From: Paracoccus wurundjeri
Lineage (GTDB): Bacteria > Pseudomonadota > Alphaproteobacteria > Rhodobacterales > Rhodobacteraceae
Assembly: GCF_030678915.1 (NCBI RefSeq)
Contig: NZ_JAUUTZ010000001.1
Coordinates: 248,001 to 312,000 of the forward strand
Direction of reading: 5' to 3'
Length of the DNA stretch: 64,000 nucleotides
Shown here: positions 1 to 8,960 of the stretch, piece after piece
Layout: every line of letters begins with the position of its first letter
Position numbering within the stretch: the first letter of the stretch is position 1
The notes under the pieces: model-generated
Told to the model about the DNA's origin: nothing
The model's database searches: none
Seen by the model: the letters and a program-made list of their open reading frames with translations, nothing else
Made by a program: the position numbers and the translations under genes

Positions 1-912
1 TTCTGTAATCTCGACCCTGCGCCCGCACAGATCGAGAGTCACGTGATCGGTATATCCCAGCAATGCTTGCAGGGCTTTCTTGAAGCCCGGGGTTTCGCCT
101 CCGAACGCATCCGCATAGGTCGGCAGGTCGAAACTTTTTAATAGCGACACTCGCGTCGAAGCTGATGTCTTTAATCTACCTTTGAAGCGGATCCGTGAAT
201 TGATGCTCAGATTGCCGCCGATGAAATATTCGCCCTCGGGCACAAGGATACTCCCGCCATTCGCGGCATGATCGGCGGCAATGAAGGCGGCGCGGTCATC
301 GGTGATCCCGTCGCCTTTGGCACCAAAATCCAGAACATCCACCCAATCGATGAGCGCAGGGACAAAACCGGTCGTGACATTCTCGATCCGCAGGGATTCG
401 ATCCGGACCGCGCCGCCATTGTCGCCGATCAGATCAAGACCGAAATGACCGAATGCCGGTTTGATGCCCCAGGCCAGGTCCACTCCGGGGCGGGATCCCG
501 GGCCGACAATGGCGCTGATCTCTACAACCTGATTGTATTTCCGGATGGCCACCACGGGACCTGTCTCGGTCAGCCCCGTGACATGAGCGCGTGTCCGGTC
601 GCGTGGCCAACCGGCGATGCGGACACTGCATAACGGCCCGGAAAGAATCTTAACCCTTGCCGAGATCCGCAAATAGGTGCCCGGAATGATCGGGGTATCG
701 CCCTGATATCGTATCCTTGTCGTGGCTTTTTCCTTGCGGATTTCCAGACAGGTGCCGAAATGCTGATCATCCGGAACGATTCCCGCATTGCGCGCCGTGG
801 CCCAATTCGCCTCGTTCTCGCTACCATTCCCCTGTGACCAAAGCTCAAGTCCCGCACTGAACGGTGCAGGCGCAAGCAGTAGTTGATTGGTGATTGCGAT
901 CGTCATGCCCAT
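1..912 (-). CDS. Pectin-lyase-fold (glycosyl hydrolase family 28-related) protein, C-terminus cut by the window edge
   Basis: The reading frame runs leftward with no stop from an ATG at 912 (alternative ATG at 906, both behind AGGGAG) off the left edge, giving 304 visible residues. Residues 195-206 read DFGAKGDGITDD, followed by an ILVPEGEYFIGG strand. This is the usual opening of pectate-lyase-superfamily beta-helix domains in polysaccharide lyases, hydrolases and phage or surface depolymerases. The first 190 residues form a separate beta-rich region that I do not recognise. No signal peptide is evident. A polysaccharide-related role is inferred from the fold only; the catalytic part lies outside the window. 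Confidence 0.7.
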   Translation of the reverse strand, partial: MGMTIAITNQLLLAPAPFSAGLELWSQGNGSENEANWATARNAGIVPDDQHFGTCLEIRKEKATTRIRYQGDTPIIPGTYLRISARVKILSGPLCSVRIAGWPRDRTRAHVTGLTETGPVVAIRKYNQVVEISAIVGPGSRPGVDLAWGIKPAFGHFGLDLIGDNGGAVRIESLRIENVTTGFVPALIDWVDVLDFGAKGDGITDDRAAFIAADHAANGGSILVPEGEYFIGGNLSINSRIRFKGRLKTSASTRVSLLKSFDLPTYADAFGGETPGFKKALQALLGYTDHVTLDLCGRRVEITE

Positions 913-1089
913 GTCTCCCTGAAATCCGATGCGGCTCAGGGAATACCCCTTTGCTGCATGGATGGGAGATAACTCGCCAACCCCTAATCCGGACTAAAGA
1001 CCGCGCGCGTTGCGCAGCCGCAAAACTGTAACGATCAGACACGAACGGGGCAGGGCGGATATTCACTATCACCCTGCCGCCGGAAATTC

Positions 1090-2679
1090 CTATGACGATT
1101 GCGCCGCCAGCAACTCACCGGCAAGTGCGCGCTCGATCAAATCGCGGGTTTCATCGATCCCGTAAAGCGCGATGAAGCCGCCGAACCGTGGTCCCTGATC
1201 CGCGCCCAGCAGCACCTGATACAAGGCGCTGAACCAGTTCCGCAAAGGCTCGAACCCGTGGTCTTTTCCAACCGCGAACACCATGGATTGCAGGGTTTCC
1301 GCATCAACAGGCTGATCCCATGCGGCAAGCCGCGCGGCCAGATCTTCCATGGCCCTGCGCTCGATATCGTCCGGAGCCCGGAACTGCCGTGCAGGCGCCA
1401 CGAAATCGTTGAAATAGCGCAGGGCGAAATCTGCGGCCTGATCGAGTCCGGGATGGGTTTCGGGACTGGCTTCGGGCGCATAGCGGCGAATGAAGCCCCA
1501 AAGCCCCTCCTTGCCCGAGGCCCCCGCGACCGATGCAAGATTCAGCAGCATCTGGAACGACACGACCAGATCCGAGGCGGGCACGTTATCGCCGTGAATA
1601 TGTCGCACCGGGTTCATGAGTTTCTGTTCGGCGGTCTGTTCCGGATAGGCGCGCAATTGTTGATGATATTCGTCCACCGCCTTGGGGATGACGTCGAAAT
1701 ACATCCGCTTTGCCGTTTTGGGTTTCTGATACATGAAGTAAGACAGGCTCTCGGTGGCCGCATAGGTCAGCCATTCGTCGATCGAAAGCCCGTTGCCCTT
1801 GGATTTGCTGATCTTCTGCCCGTTCTGGTCAAGAAACAATTCATAGGTAAAATGTTCCGGTTTCCTGCCGCCAAGTATCTCGCAGATGCGATCATAGATC
1901 GGCGTATTCGTGGAGTGATCCTTCCCATACATCTCGAAATCCACATCCAGCGCGGCCCATCGGGCGCCGAAATCGGGTTTCCACTGCAATTTGACCTGGC
2001 CACCTGTCACCGGCAGGGTCAGCTCCTCACCCTCATCATCGAAGGTGATCGTTCCGGCACGGGCATCGACATGCTTGATGGGGACATAAAGCACGCGGCC
2101 GGATTTGGGGCTGATCGGCAGGAAGCAGCTATAGGTCTGCTGGCGCTCTTCGCGCAGGCTGGCCAGCATCACCTCCATGATCCTGTCATATTGCTCGGCC
2201 GCACGCAGCAGCACCGGATCGAACCGGCCCGAGCGATAGAAATCCGTGGCACTGATGAACTCGTATTCGAATCCGAACGTGTCCAGAAAGCGGCGCAACA
2301 TGGCATTGTTGTGCTGGCCGAAACTTTCATATTGTCCGAACGGATCGGGCACCGAAGTCAGCGGCTTTTGCAGATGCTCGCGCAACAGCTCGGGCTGCGG
2401 GACATTGTCCGGCACTTTGCGCATTCCGTCCAGATCGTCCGAAAAGCAGATCAGCTTGGTCGGGATATCGCTGATGATTTCGAAGGCTCGGCGGATCATC
2501 GTCGTTCGCGCCACCTCGCCAAAGGTGCCGATATGCGGCAGGCCCGAGGGGCCATATCCGGTCTCGAACAGAACGTAACCCTTCTCGGGGGCCTTCTTTT
2601 CAAAGCGTTTAAGCACCCGGCGCGCCTCTTCGAACGGCCAGGCCTTCGATTTCATCGCGGCATCGCGCAAGGTGGTCAT
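1090..2679 (-). CDS. lysK: Lysyl-tRNA synthetase, class I (LysK)
   Basis: This 529-residue cytoplasmic enzyme charges tRNA-Lys with lysine. It is the class I (archaeal-type) form, which most Rhodobacteraceae use instead of the class II LysS. The HIGH-type signature appears as HIGT at residues 49-52 inside [11 protein letters not shown], and the KMSKS-type loop as KISKS at 289-293. The start was placed at the ATG giving [10 protein letters not shown] because an AGGAG lies 8 nt upstream; an in-frame extension 17 codons longer has no such support. It is transcribed divergently from the TerB-like gene, with about 90 bp between them. Length matches the family. Confidence 0.95.
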   Translation of the reverse strand: MTTLRDAAMKSKAWPFEEARRVLKRFEKKAPEKGYVLFETGYGPSGLPHIGTFGEVARTTMIRRAFEIISDIPTKLICFSDDLDGMRKVPDNVPQPELLREHLQKPLTSVPDPFGQYESFGQHNNAMLRRFLDTFGFEYEFISATDFYRSGRFDPVLLRAAEQYDRIMEVMLASLREERQQTYSCFLPISPKSGRVLYVPIKHVDARAGTITFDDEGEELTLPVTGGQVKLQWKPDFGARWAALDVDFEMYGKDHSTNTPIYDRICEILGGRKPEHFTYELFLDQNGQKISKSKGNGLSIDEWLTYAATESLSYFMYQKPKTAKRMYFDVIPKAVDEYHQQLRAYPEQTAEQKLMNPVRHIHGDNVPASDLVVSFQMLLNLASVAGASGKEGLWGFIRRYAPEASPETHPGLDQAADFALRYFNDFVAPARQFRAPDDIERRAMEDLAARLAAWDQPVDAETLQSMVFAVGKDHGFEPLRNWFSALYQVLLGADQGPRFGGFIALYGIDETRDLIERALAGELLAAQSS

Positions 2680-2770
2680 CGCATTTTCTCCTGTAACGGG
2701 ACCTTGCCGCCTTATTGAAAGGCCGAGCAATCGTCAATATTCTGGTGTCCGACCCTGACGGAGACATGAC

Positions 2771-3193
2771 ATGACGACGGACTTGCCTTCCCTTTCTCCC
2801 TGCGATGCGCTGGTTGCCGTCATGGTCGCCGTTTCCGCCTCGGATGAGAACATGCGCACCGCTGAACTGGTGGCGATTCAGCGCATGGTCGATCATGCAC
2901 CGATTTTCGCGGATTATGACGACGACCGGATCCGCCCCGTCAGCCAGACCGTCATGACCCTGTTTGAAGAAGAGGACGGGCTTGACGCGTTTTTCGGTCT
3001 GATCCGCGAGGCATTGCCCGAGAAACTTTATGAAACCGCCTATGCGCTTGCCTGCGATGTCGGCGCGGCCAATGGCCGTCTTTACGAAGGCGAAATTGCC
3101 ATGCTCGCAGAGATCCGCGATCAGCTTAACATCGTGCGCCTGCATGCTGCCGCGATCGAGCTTTCGGCGCGGGTACGCCACCGGGTGCTGTAG
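2771..3193 (+). CDS. TerB-like (tellurite-resistance TerB family) protein
   Basis: This is a 140-residue all-helical, acidic cytoplasmic protein. The pattern of an N-terminal ALVAVMVAVSASDENM helix followed by ELVAIQRMVDH matches the TerB/DjlA-N-like fold, whose conserved acidic residues are thought to bind metal. Despite the family name, stand-alone TerB proteins in Rhodobacteraceae are not linked to tellurite resistance, and the cellular role is unknown. The ATG sits just behind GGAGACATGAC. It stands alone between divergent lysK and convergent recO. Confidence 0.75.
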   Translation: MTTDLPSLSPCDALVAVMVAVSASDENMRTAELVAIQRMVDHAPIFADYDDDRIRPVSQTVMTLFEEEDGLDAFFGLIREALPEKLYETAYALACDVGAANGRLYEGEIAMLAEIRDQLNIVRLHAAAIELSARVRHRVL

Positions 3194-3209
3194 CGCAGTC
3201 GCTGCGCTA
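3191..3209 (+). terminator. Hairpin overlapping the stop codon of the TerB-like gene
   Basis: TAGCGCAG and CTGCGCTA pair perfectly over 8 bp around a TCG loop, and the TAG is the stop codon of the upstream gene. No T-tract follows, so termination efficiency is uncertain. The position between convergent terB-like and recO genes fits a shared terminator. Confidence 0.4.
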
Positions 3210-3258
3210 AGGCGGACTGCCCGATCCTGAAGGATTGCGGCAGGAAATCTGATCGGCG

Positions 3259-3987
3259 TTAACCCCGGCCTGCGGCTGTCAGTCGCCGGATCAGCCGTCC
3301 CCGCGCCGCGGGTAACGGATGGCCGACCAGTTCTGCCGCAAGCCGGCCTTCAAGGAAATGCCCTGTGATGGCCAATCCTTCGGCAAGCCCATTGCCGCGA
3401 TTGTCGCCCGCGCCGCCAAGCATTGCAGGCAAGGGCAATAGCCGCTCGGCCCATTCTCCGGCGCCTTCCCGGCTGACAGCCCGGCCCGAACGCGGGCTGA
3501 CATATGCCAGCCCATCCCGCGTTCCGGTCACGGCGCATGTGTTCAGATCAAGGCCGAAGCCCATCTCGTCAAGCAGGCGCATTTCCCAATACAGGTAATC
3601 TTCTGCCCAGTCGCGGCCCTCATCCATGGCATCCAGCAACGCTTCGGTTGCCGCGACCAGGGCCGGATGCGGATCGCGCTCGGGCAGGGCAAAGCGCAGC
3701 AGCGCGCATATCGCATTCAACCCCGCCAGCCCAAGAGGATCCGCCAGAAGCGCCGCGCGTTGCCGGACCGGCTCGACCGCGAAATGTCCCAGATGATTCT
3801 CTTGTCGCGCCCGCCAGTGTAACGCCAGACGCGATCCGGGTTGCAGCATTGCCGCCCGCTTGCGCGAGGCCCCGCCGGGCACCAGCCCGACATGGCGGCC
3901 ATGTTGCAGGGTCAGCACATCCAGAATGACCGCGGTTTCCCCATGCGTCCGGCCAGAGATGACGGTGCCTTCAGCCTGCCATTCCAT
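3259..3987 (-). CDS. recO: DNA repair protein RecO
   Basis: This 242-residue protein anneals single strands and, with RecR, loads RecA in the RecF recombination pathway. The N-terminus MEWQAEGTVISGRTHGETAVIL is the OB-fold start typical of alphaproteobacterial RecO, with the conserved GE-x-A-V-I-L segment. The remainder is helical and contains the WEMRLLDEMGFGLDLNTCAVTG motif. The start was placed at MEWQ rather than five codons upstream because family members begin there and a GAGAAAG lies upstream. The zinc-finger cysteines of some RecO proteins are not obvious here, which is common in this order. Confidence 0.92.
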   Translation of the reverse strand: MEWQAEGTVISGRTHGETAVILDVLTLQHGRHVGLVPGGASRKRAAMLQPGSRLALHWRARQENHLGHFAVEPVRQRAALLADPLGLAGLNAICALLRFALPERDPHPALVAATEALLDAMDEGRDWAEDYLYWEMRLLDEMGFGLDLNTCAVTGTRDGLAYVSPRSGRAVSREGAGEWAERLLPLPAMLGGAGDNRGNGLAEGLAITGHFLEGRLAAELVGHPLPAARGRLIRRLTAAGRG

Positions 3988-4076
3988 GATCGTCTTTCTC
4001 AAATGCGGGGATCAGGCTGGCATGATGCGGCGTTTCGCACAAGCCTTGTCCTTTACACAGCGCTTTTAACCCAAAT

Positions 4077-4583
4077 TCAGCCGCGACCGCGATCCTGGCG
4101 GATATCGCCGATCGTCAGGACCGGCGCGGCTTCGATATCGGCGGCGTTCAGCATCAAGGCAACCCTGTTCAGCACAGACAGGATCATCTGTTGTTCCCAG
4201 GTTTCCAGTTTTTGGTACTTTGCAACGAAATGCTGCTGCAGCGCGCTGGGAGCGCTGCGCAAAGCCTCGACCCCGGCCGGGGCGATAACGACATGGGTCT
4301 GTCGCCTGTCCGTGCTGGAACGTTCGCGGTGGACCATTCCACGGTTTTCAAGCTGATCGACAAGTGCGGTGACGGTCGCCTGACGGACTCCCATCTGGTT
4401 GGCCATGGCGGTCGGCGTGGCGTTGCCTTCCTTGCGTCCCGACAGGATTTGCAGCACGCGCAGCTTGGCAGGCGTCAGGCCCGCCGCCTGCGCCAGTTCC
4501 CGCTCGTACAGCTCGGTCGCCCGCAGAATACGCCGTAAAGCGATCAGGGTATCGTCAAGTTGTTTGTCATCGGAACCGTCCAT
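4077..4583 (-). CDS. MarR-family transcriptional regulator, divergent to the ectoine operon (EctR-like)
   Basis: This 168-residue winged-helix repressor-type protein has a typical MarR layout: a dimerisation helix at the N-terminus, the recognition-helix region NQMGVRQATVTALVDQLENRGMV, and the wing RERSSTDRRQTHVVIAPAG. It is transcribed away from ectA across about 220 bp. Divergent MarR regulators called EctR control ectABC-ask in several methylotrophs and marine bacteria, so an osmotic-response repressor of ect transcription is inferred. The start is uncertain: ATG at 4583 was chosen, while a TTG at 4619 would add 12 residues; neither has a strong ribosome-binding site. Confidence 0.8.
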   Translation of the reverse strand: MDGSDDKQLDDTLIALRRILRATELYERELAQAAGLTPAKLRVLQILSGRKEGNATPTAMANQMGVRQATVTALVDQLENRGMVHRERSSTDRRQTHVVIAPAGVEALRSAPSALQQHFVAKYQKLETWEQQMILSVLNRVALMLNAADIEAAPVLTIGDIRQDRGRG

Positions 4584-4746
4584 ATCCACATCATCACATG
4601 AAAGATCGAACCGGTTCAATCTGTAAGCTTCGTGTAAAATATTTCGCTTGACTAATGACTTTCTGACATCGCAATGCGGTGATATTATAAAAAACCCATG
4701 AAAATACAGAAAATTAACCGGAAATAGCCAAAACTTGCCGATAAGG

Positions 4747-4775
4747 TTGCAACCAAAGCGTGTTTTTATTAATTA
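4747..4775 (+). promoter_or_regulatory. Candidate ectA promoter
   Basis: TTGCAA and TAATTA stand 17 bp apart in an unusually AT-rich stretch about 30 nt before the ectA start codon. The spacing fits a sigma-70-type promoter. The wider ectR-ectA gap is clearly richer in A and T than its surroundings. This is pattern matching only. Confidence 0.35.
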
Positions 4776-4805
4776 GTATCACGAAGCAATTCAGAGGCCT
4801 GATTA

Positions 4806-5354
4806 ATGCCCAAGGACGTGAACGAGATCGAAAAGCAACGCATGCGGACACTTGTCCTGCGCAAACCCCGAAGCACCGACGGCTCTGCCATCTGGGAATT
4901 GGTGCGGGAATGCAGTCCGCTGGATGAGAACTCGATGTATTGCAATCTCGTGCAGGCCGAACATTTCAGCGACACCTGTGTAGTGGCCGAGATGGGCGGC
5001 AATATCGTTGGCTGGATTTCAGGCCACATGATCCCGAACGAGGATGCGCTTTTCGTCTGGCAGGTGGCTGTCAGCCCGCGTGCGCGGGGTCTTGGGCTTG
5101 GCCGCAGGATGCTTGAACATCTGATCGGTCGTGACGCTTGTGCCGAAGCCGATCGGCTGAATACTACGATCACCAAGGATAACGAGGCATCCTGGGCGCT
5201 GTTCCGCAGCTTGGCCCGCGAGGTCGGCGGAGAGATTTCCGACAAGGCGCATTACAAGCGCGACACCCATTTCGATGGCCAGCACGCGACCGAACATATG
5301 GTGACGATTACTCTCCCGGCCGCGGATGCGTCGGAGACCTCTGACGCTGCCTGA
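4806..5354 (+). CDS. ectA: L-2,4-diaminobutyrate N-acetyltransferase EctA
   Basis: This 182-residue GNAT-fold enzyme acetylates L-2,4-diaminobutyrate with acetyl-CoA, the second step of ectoine synthesis. The acetyl-CoA loop is visible as VAVSPRARGLGLGRRML near residues 88-104, and the substrate region begins with ELVRECSPLDENSMYCN, a hallmark of EctA. It is the first gene of ectA-ectB-ectC-ask, behind an AGAGG, and follows an AT-rich promoter region divergent to a MarR gene. The ectABC operon is generally induced by high osmolarity. Confidence 0.95.
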   Translation: MPKDVNEIEKQRMRTLVLRKPRSTDGSAIWELVRECSPLDENSMYCNLVQAEHFSDTCVVAEMGGNIVGWISGHMIPNEDALFVWQVAVSPRARGLGLGRRMLEHLIGRDACAEADRLNTTITKDNEASWALFRSLAREVGGEISDKAHYKRDTHFDGQHATEHMVTITLPAADASETSDAA

Positions 5355-5411
5355 AGCGTGCCTCGTATTCCAGGAATTCATCAGAACGCACGACGTGCGA
5401 AAGGACTTTCA

Positions 5412-6704
5412 ATGTCTGACGACATGATTACGAAGCTTGACCCCGAAATTTTCACGCGCCGCGAAAGCGAGGCGCGTTCGTATTGCCGAAGCGTTCCGGC
5501 GGTATTCACCTCTGCGAGCGGTTCGATCCTGACCGATCAGGACGGTGTGGAGTATATCGATTTTCTGGCTGGCTGCTCATCGCTGAACTACGGCCATAAC
5601 GATGCAGATATGAAAGATGCGCTTGTCCGGCATATCACCTCGGACGGGCTGGCCCACGGACTGGATCTGCATACCGATACCAAGGCCGGGTTTCTGACAG
5701 CGTTCGAGCGTCATATCCTGACCCCCCGCGACATGGACCACCGCGTGATGTTCACCGGCCCGACCGGCGCGAACGCGGTCGAGGCGGCGATGAAAATTGC
5801 CCGCAAGGTCACCGGGCGCACGAATATCATCGCTTTCACCAACGGATTCCATGGCGTCACGATGGGCGCATTGGCCGCGACCGGAAACGGCTATCATCGC
5901 GGCGGCGCGGGCATGGACAAGCAGGGCGTCACCCGCATGCCCTATGACGGCTATGCCAAGGGGGTGAATGCTGCCGCGTTGCTTGACCAGATGCTGTCCG
6001 ATGCCTCGGGCGGGATCGATGCGCCTGCCGCGATCATGCTTGAGACAATACAGGGCGAGGGCGGGCTGAACGCCGCTTCGGATGAATTTGTCGGCAAGAT
6101 TGCCGATATCGCGAAAAAGCATGGCGCATTGCTGATCATCGACGATATTCAGGCAGGCTGCGGCCGCAGCGGCACGTTTTTCTCGTTCGAGAAGATGGGC
6201 GTCATGCCGGATATCGTCACCATGGCGAAATCCATCTCGGGTTTCGGTCTGCCGCTTGCGCTGGTGCTCGTGCGTCCGGAATATGACGTGTTCGGCCCTG
6301 CCGAGCATAATGGCACATTCCGCGGCAATACCCATGCCTTCGTGACAGCCCGCGTCGCCATCGAGAAATTCTGGGCGAACAAGGCATTCGAAACGGAATT
6401 GGCCGAAAAGGCCATGCTGATCGAGAAGCGCCTGACCGAACTGGCCGATCTGGTTCCCGGCGCTTTCCTGAAAGGGCGCGGCCTGATGCGCGGCGTTGAC
6501 GTGGGCACCGGCGAACTGGCCGATGAAATCTGTGGCCGTGCCTATGAAAAGGGCCTGATCATCGAAACCTCTGGCAGTGACGGGCAGGTCGTCAAGGTGC
6601 TTGCCCCGCTGACAACCTCGGTCGAGATTTTCAACAAGGGATTTGATATCCTGCTGGAATCGGCAGAAGAAGTCCTTGCCACAACCAAGATAGCTGCGGA
6701 GTAA
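5412..6704 (+). CDS. ectB: Diaminobutyrate--2-oxoglutarate transaminase EctB
   Basis: This 430-residue class III PLP aminotransferase converts L-aspartate-4-semialdehyde and glutamate to L-2,4-diaminobutyrate, the first committed step to ectoine. The PLP-binding aspartate lies in LLIIDDIQAGCGRSG (about 240-254) and the Schiff-base lysine is Lys273 in TMAKSISGFGLP. TGPTGANAVEAAMK forms the phosphate-binding segment. The start giving MSDDMITKLDPEIF was chosen because AAGGA precedes it; an in-frame ATG 18 codons upstream lacks a site. It lies between ectA and ectC in the operon. Confidence 0.96.
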   Translation: MSDDMITKLDPEIFTRRESEARSYCRSVPAVFTSASGSILTDQDGVEYIDFLAGCSSLNYGHNDADMKDALVRHITSDGLAHGLDLHTDTKAGFLTAFERHILTPRDMDHRVMFTGPTGANAVEAAMKIARKVTGRTNIIAFTNGFHGVTMGALAATGNGYHRGGAGMDKQGVTRMPYDGYAKGVNAAALLDQMLSDASGGIDAPAAIMLETIQGEGGLNAASDEFVGKIADIAKKHGALLIIDDIQAGCGRSGTFFSFEKMGVMPDIVTMAKSISGFGLPLALVLVRPEYDVFGPAEHNGTFRGNTHAFVTARVAIEKFWANKAFETELAEKAMLIEKRLTELADLVPGAFLKGRGLMRGVDVGTGELADEICGRAYEKGLIIETSGSDGQVVKVLAPLTTSVEIFNKGFDILLESAEEVLATTKIAAE

Positions 6705-6709
6705 CAAAG

Positions 6710-7105
6710 ATGATCGTGCGCGATTTCAACAAATTGAAAGATACCGATTCTTCAGTTTCGGATGCCCGGTGGAATTCGGTCCGGATGCTGCTGGCCGATG
6801 ACGGGATGGGATTCTCGTTCCATATCACCACGCTGGAAGCCGGCTCCGAGCATACATTTCATTACAAGCACCATTTCGAAAGCGTCTATTGTATGTCGGG
6901 CAAGGGCTCGATCACCGATCTGGGCACCGGCGAGACGCATGAGATCAAGCCGGGCGTCATGTATGCATTGAATCTGAATGACAAACACACCCTGCGGGCC
7001 GAGGAAGAGCTGGTCATGGCCTGCTGCTTCAACCCGCCCGTGACGGGCAAGGAAGTTCACCGCGAAGATGGCTCTTATGCTCCGGTGGAAGAACTGACGG
7101 ACTGA
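6710..7105 (+). CDS. ectC: L-ectoine synthase EctC
   Basis: This 131-residue cupin enzyme closes the ring of N-acetyl-diaminobutyrate to ectoine by removing water, using an iron held in the barrel. The start MIVRDFNKLKDTDSSV and the segment TFHYKHHFESVYCMSGKG, which carries the metal-binding glutamate, tyrosine and histidine region, are characteristic. Length equals the family norm. It starts 5 nt after the ectB stop and is followed by ask after 2 nt, so the operon is tightly coupled. No hydroxylase gene ectD is present in the window. Confidence 0.96.
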   Translation: MIVRDFNKLKDTDSSVSDARWNSVRMLLADDGMGFSFHITTLEAGSEHTFHYKHHFESVYCMSGKGSITDLGTGETHEIKPGVMYALNLNDKHTLRAEEELVMACCFNPPVTGKEVHREDGSYAPVEELTD

Positions 7106-7107
7106 AT

Positions 7108-8532
7108 ATGACCCACACTGTCGATAAAATCGGCGGCACGTCGATGTCGCGCATCAATGAATTGCGCGACACGCTGATCATCGGCGATCGCAGCGGGGCT
7201 GATCTCTACGGGCGCATCTTTGTCGTCTCGGCCTTCGGCGGGATCACCAACCTGCTGCTGGAACACAAGAAATCGGGCGAGGCCGGGGTTTATGCCGCTT
7301 TTGCCAGCTCGGATTCCGATCATGGCTGGCACGAGGCGCTTGATCGCGTGGCCCAAGCCATGGCCCGGGCGCATCAGGCTGTTCTGGACCATCCCGCCGA
7401 TACAGAGCGCGCCGATGCTTTCGTCCGCGACCGCATCCTTGGCGCCCGCAATTGCCTGATCGATTTGCAGCGCCTTTGCTCTTACGGCCATTTCCGGCTG
7501 TCCGAACATATGATGCAGACCCGCGAACTTCTGTCGGGGCTGGGCGAGGCGCATTCCGCCTTTGTCACCACGCTGATGCTGCAGCGAGCCGGCGTGAACG
7601 CCCGCTTTGTCGATCTGTCGGGCTGGCAGGATGAAGGCGATGTCAGTCTTGACCAGCGTATCGGGGGGGCGATGGACGGTGTCGATCCCGCGAATGAAAT
7701 GCCTATCGTCACCGGTTATGCGCAATGCAGCGAAGGTCTGATGCGCGAATTCGACCGGGGTTATTCCGAAGTGACCTTTTCGCGGCTGGCGGCACTGACC
7801 GGCGCGCGCGAGGCGATCATTCACAAGGAATTCCACCTGTCCTCCGCCGATCCGAACCTTGTCGGGCAGAAGGCCGTGCGCAAACTGGGCCGGACGAATT
7901 ACGATGTGGCCGACCAGCTGTCCAATATGGGGATGGAGGCCATCCATCCCAAGGCAGCCAAGACCCTGCGCCAGTCAGGCGTACCGCTGCGGGTCACCAA
8001 TGCGTTCGAACCGGAGGATCCCGGCACCCTGATCGACGACCAGCCCACGGACGAGGCGCGGGTCGAGATCGTGACCGGGCTTGATCTTTTCGCTTTCGAA
8101 TTGTTCGAGCAGGATATGGTCGGTGCGAAAGGATATGACGCCACGGTGCTGGAAATCCTGACCCGGCATAATGTCAGAATTGTCTCGAAAGTGTCGAACG
8201 CCAACACGGTCACGCATTACGTCGACACGTCGCTCAAGGTTTTGCGCAGGGTCGAGAAGGATCTGGAGCAGCGTTATCCCTCGGCGGAGGTGACCTCGCG
8301 GGCGATCTCGATGGTGGCGGCGATCGGGCGCGATCTGAATGGCTTGGCGGTGCTGAGCCGTGGTCTGAACGCATTGGCTGATAACGGGCTGGAAGCAATC
8401 GGCGCGACACAGGGGCCGCGTCCGGTCGATGTCCAGTTCATCGTGGAACGCGATGTCATGAAGCCTGCGATCCGGGCCCTGCATCATGCGCTGGTCGAAC
8501 AGGAACCGCAGGGGCTGTTGAAGGCGGCGTAA
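7108..8532 (+). CDS. ask: Ectoine-pathway aspartate kinase Ask_Ect
   Basis: This 474-residue aspartokinase phosphorylates L-aspartate to supply aspartate-semialdehyde for ectoine. The kinase lysine lies in VDKIGGTSM (residues 5-13), and FVVSAFGGITNLL forms the nucleotide-binding region. Two ACT-type segments occupy the C-terminus. Isoforms encoded next to ectABC are known as Ask_Ect and are often relieved of normal lysine/threonine feedback. Its position 2 nt after ectC supports that assignment over a housekeeping LysC. The operon ends at a strong hairpin just downstream. Confidence 0.93.
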   Translation: MTHTVDKIGGTSMSRINELRDTLIIGDRSGADLYGRIFVVSAFGGITNLLLEHKKSGEAGVYAAFASSDSDHGWHEALDRVAQAMARAHQAVLDHPADTERADAFVRDRILGARNCLIDLQRLCSYGHFRLSEHMMQTRELLSGLGEAHSAFVTTLMLQRAGVNARFVDLSGWQDEGDVSLDQRIGGAMDGVDPANEMPIVTGYAQCSEGLMREFDRGYSEVTFSRLAALTGAREAIIHKEFHLSSADPNLVGQKAVRKLGRTNYDVADQLSNMGMEAIHPKAAKTLRQSGVPLRVTNAFEPEDPGTLIDDQPTDEARVEIVTGLDLFAFELFEQDMVGAKGYDATVLEILTRHNVRIVSKVSNANTVTHYVDTSLKVLRRVEKDLEQRYPSAEVTSRAISMVAAIGRDLNGLAVLSRGLNALADNGLEAIGATQGPRPVDVQFIVERDVMKPAIRALHHALVEQEPQGLLKAA

Positions 8533-8552
8533 TACCGGATTGTCCGTGAGTG

Positions 8553-8592
8553 ATGACCCCGGCCCGCAGATAATCCTGCGGGCCGGGGTCAT
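8553..8592 (+). terminator. Hairpin ending the ectoine operon
   Basis: ATGACCCCGGCCCGCAG and its exact reverse complement form a 17-bp perfect stem around a 6-nt loop ATAATC, 20 nt after the ask stop codon. There is no long T-run, only TTCATT. The hairpin also separates the operon from the riboswitch transcript starting just beyond it. Confidence 0.7.
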
Positions 8593-8649
8593 TCATTGCC
8601 GCGCAAGCGCCCGCGTCTTTGCTTGCTTAATCGTTCATGTTGGATTAAC

Positions 8650-8829
8650 TGCATCTTGCTTCGGTTCCGGGCGTCATGCCCGGTGAAAAGGGAACGCGGT
8701 GCAAACCCGCGACTGCCCCCGCAACTGTGAGCGGCGAGCGAAGCCGGAGGATGCCACTGTCTGCGACATTGCGGATGGGAAGGCCCGGCCAAGCAAGGAC
8801 CCGCAAAGTCAGGAGACCTGCCAAAGCGA
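8650..8829 (+). promoter_or_regulatory. Cobalamin (B12) riboswitch
   Basis: The stretch has the conserved cobalamin aptamer elements in order: CGGTTCC with CCGGTGAAAAGGGAA, then GCGGTGCAAACCCGCGACTG, CCCCGCAACTGTGA, the B12 box GCCACTG at 8754-8760, and the closing GTCAGGAGACCTGCC. It lies in the 5' leader of the TonB receptor and ABC importer genes for B12. Binding of adenosylcobalamin is expected to lower their expression. About 130 nt follow before the start codon and contain a GCATGC/GCATGC repeat and a GCCCG-CTAC-CGGGC hairpin next to the ribosome-binding site. That hairpin could be the expression platform. Confidence 0.95.
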
Positions 8830-8960
8830 TCACCCTGAGTGCATGCGAGGGGCATGCGCGATACGGTTTTTCCGTCGTGGTGATACTCGCGTTCGGCAGC
8901 CGGTCTGTCCGGGCAAAATGTATCCAGCCCGCTACCGGGCGGCCGACAGGAAATCGACAG

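Noticed and set aside
845..1072. Small frame upstream of the pectin-lyase-fold gene
   Set aside because: It overlaps that gene's start in another frame and lacks a plausible ribosome-binding site or motif.
1099..2718. 539-codon open frame antisense to lysK
   Set aside because: It mirrors a highly conserved synthetase gene; GC-rich codon use leaves long stop-free antisense frames. The translation shows no family motif and there is no ribosome-binding site context.
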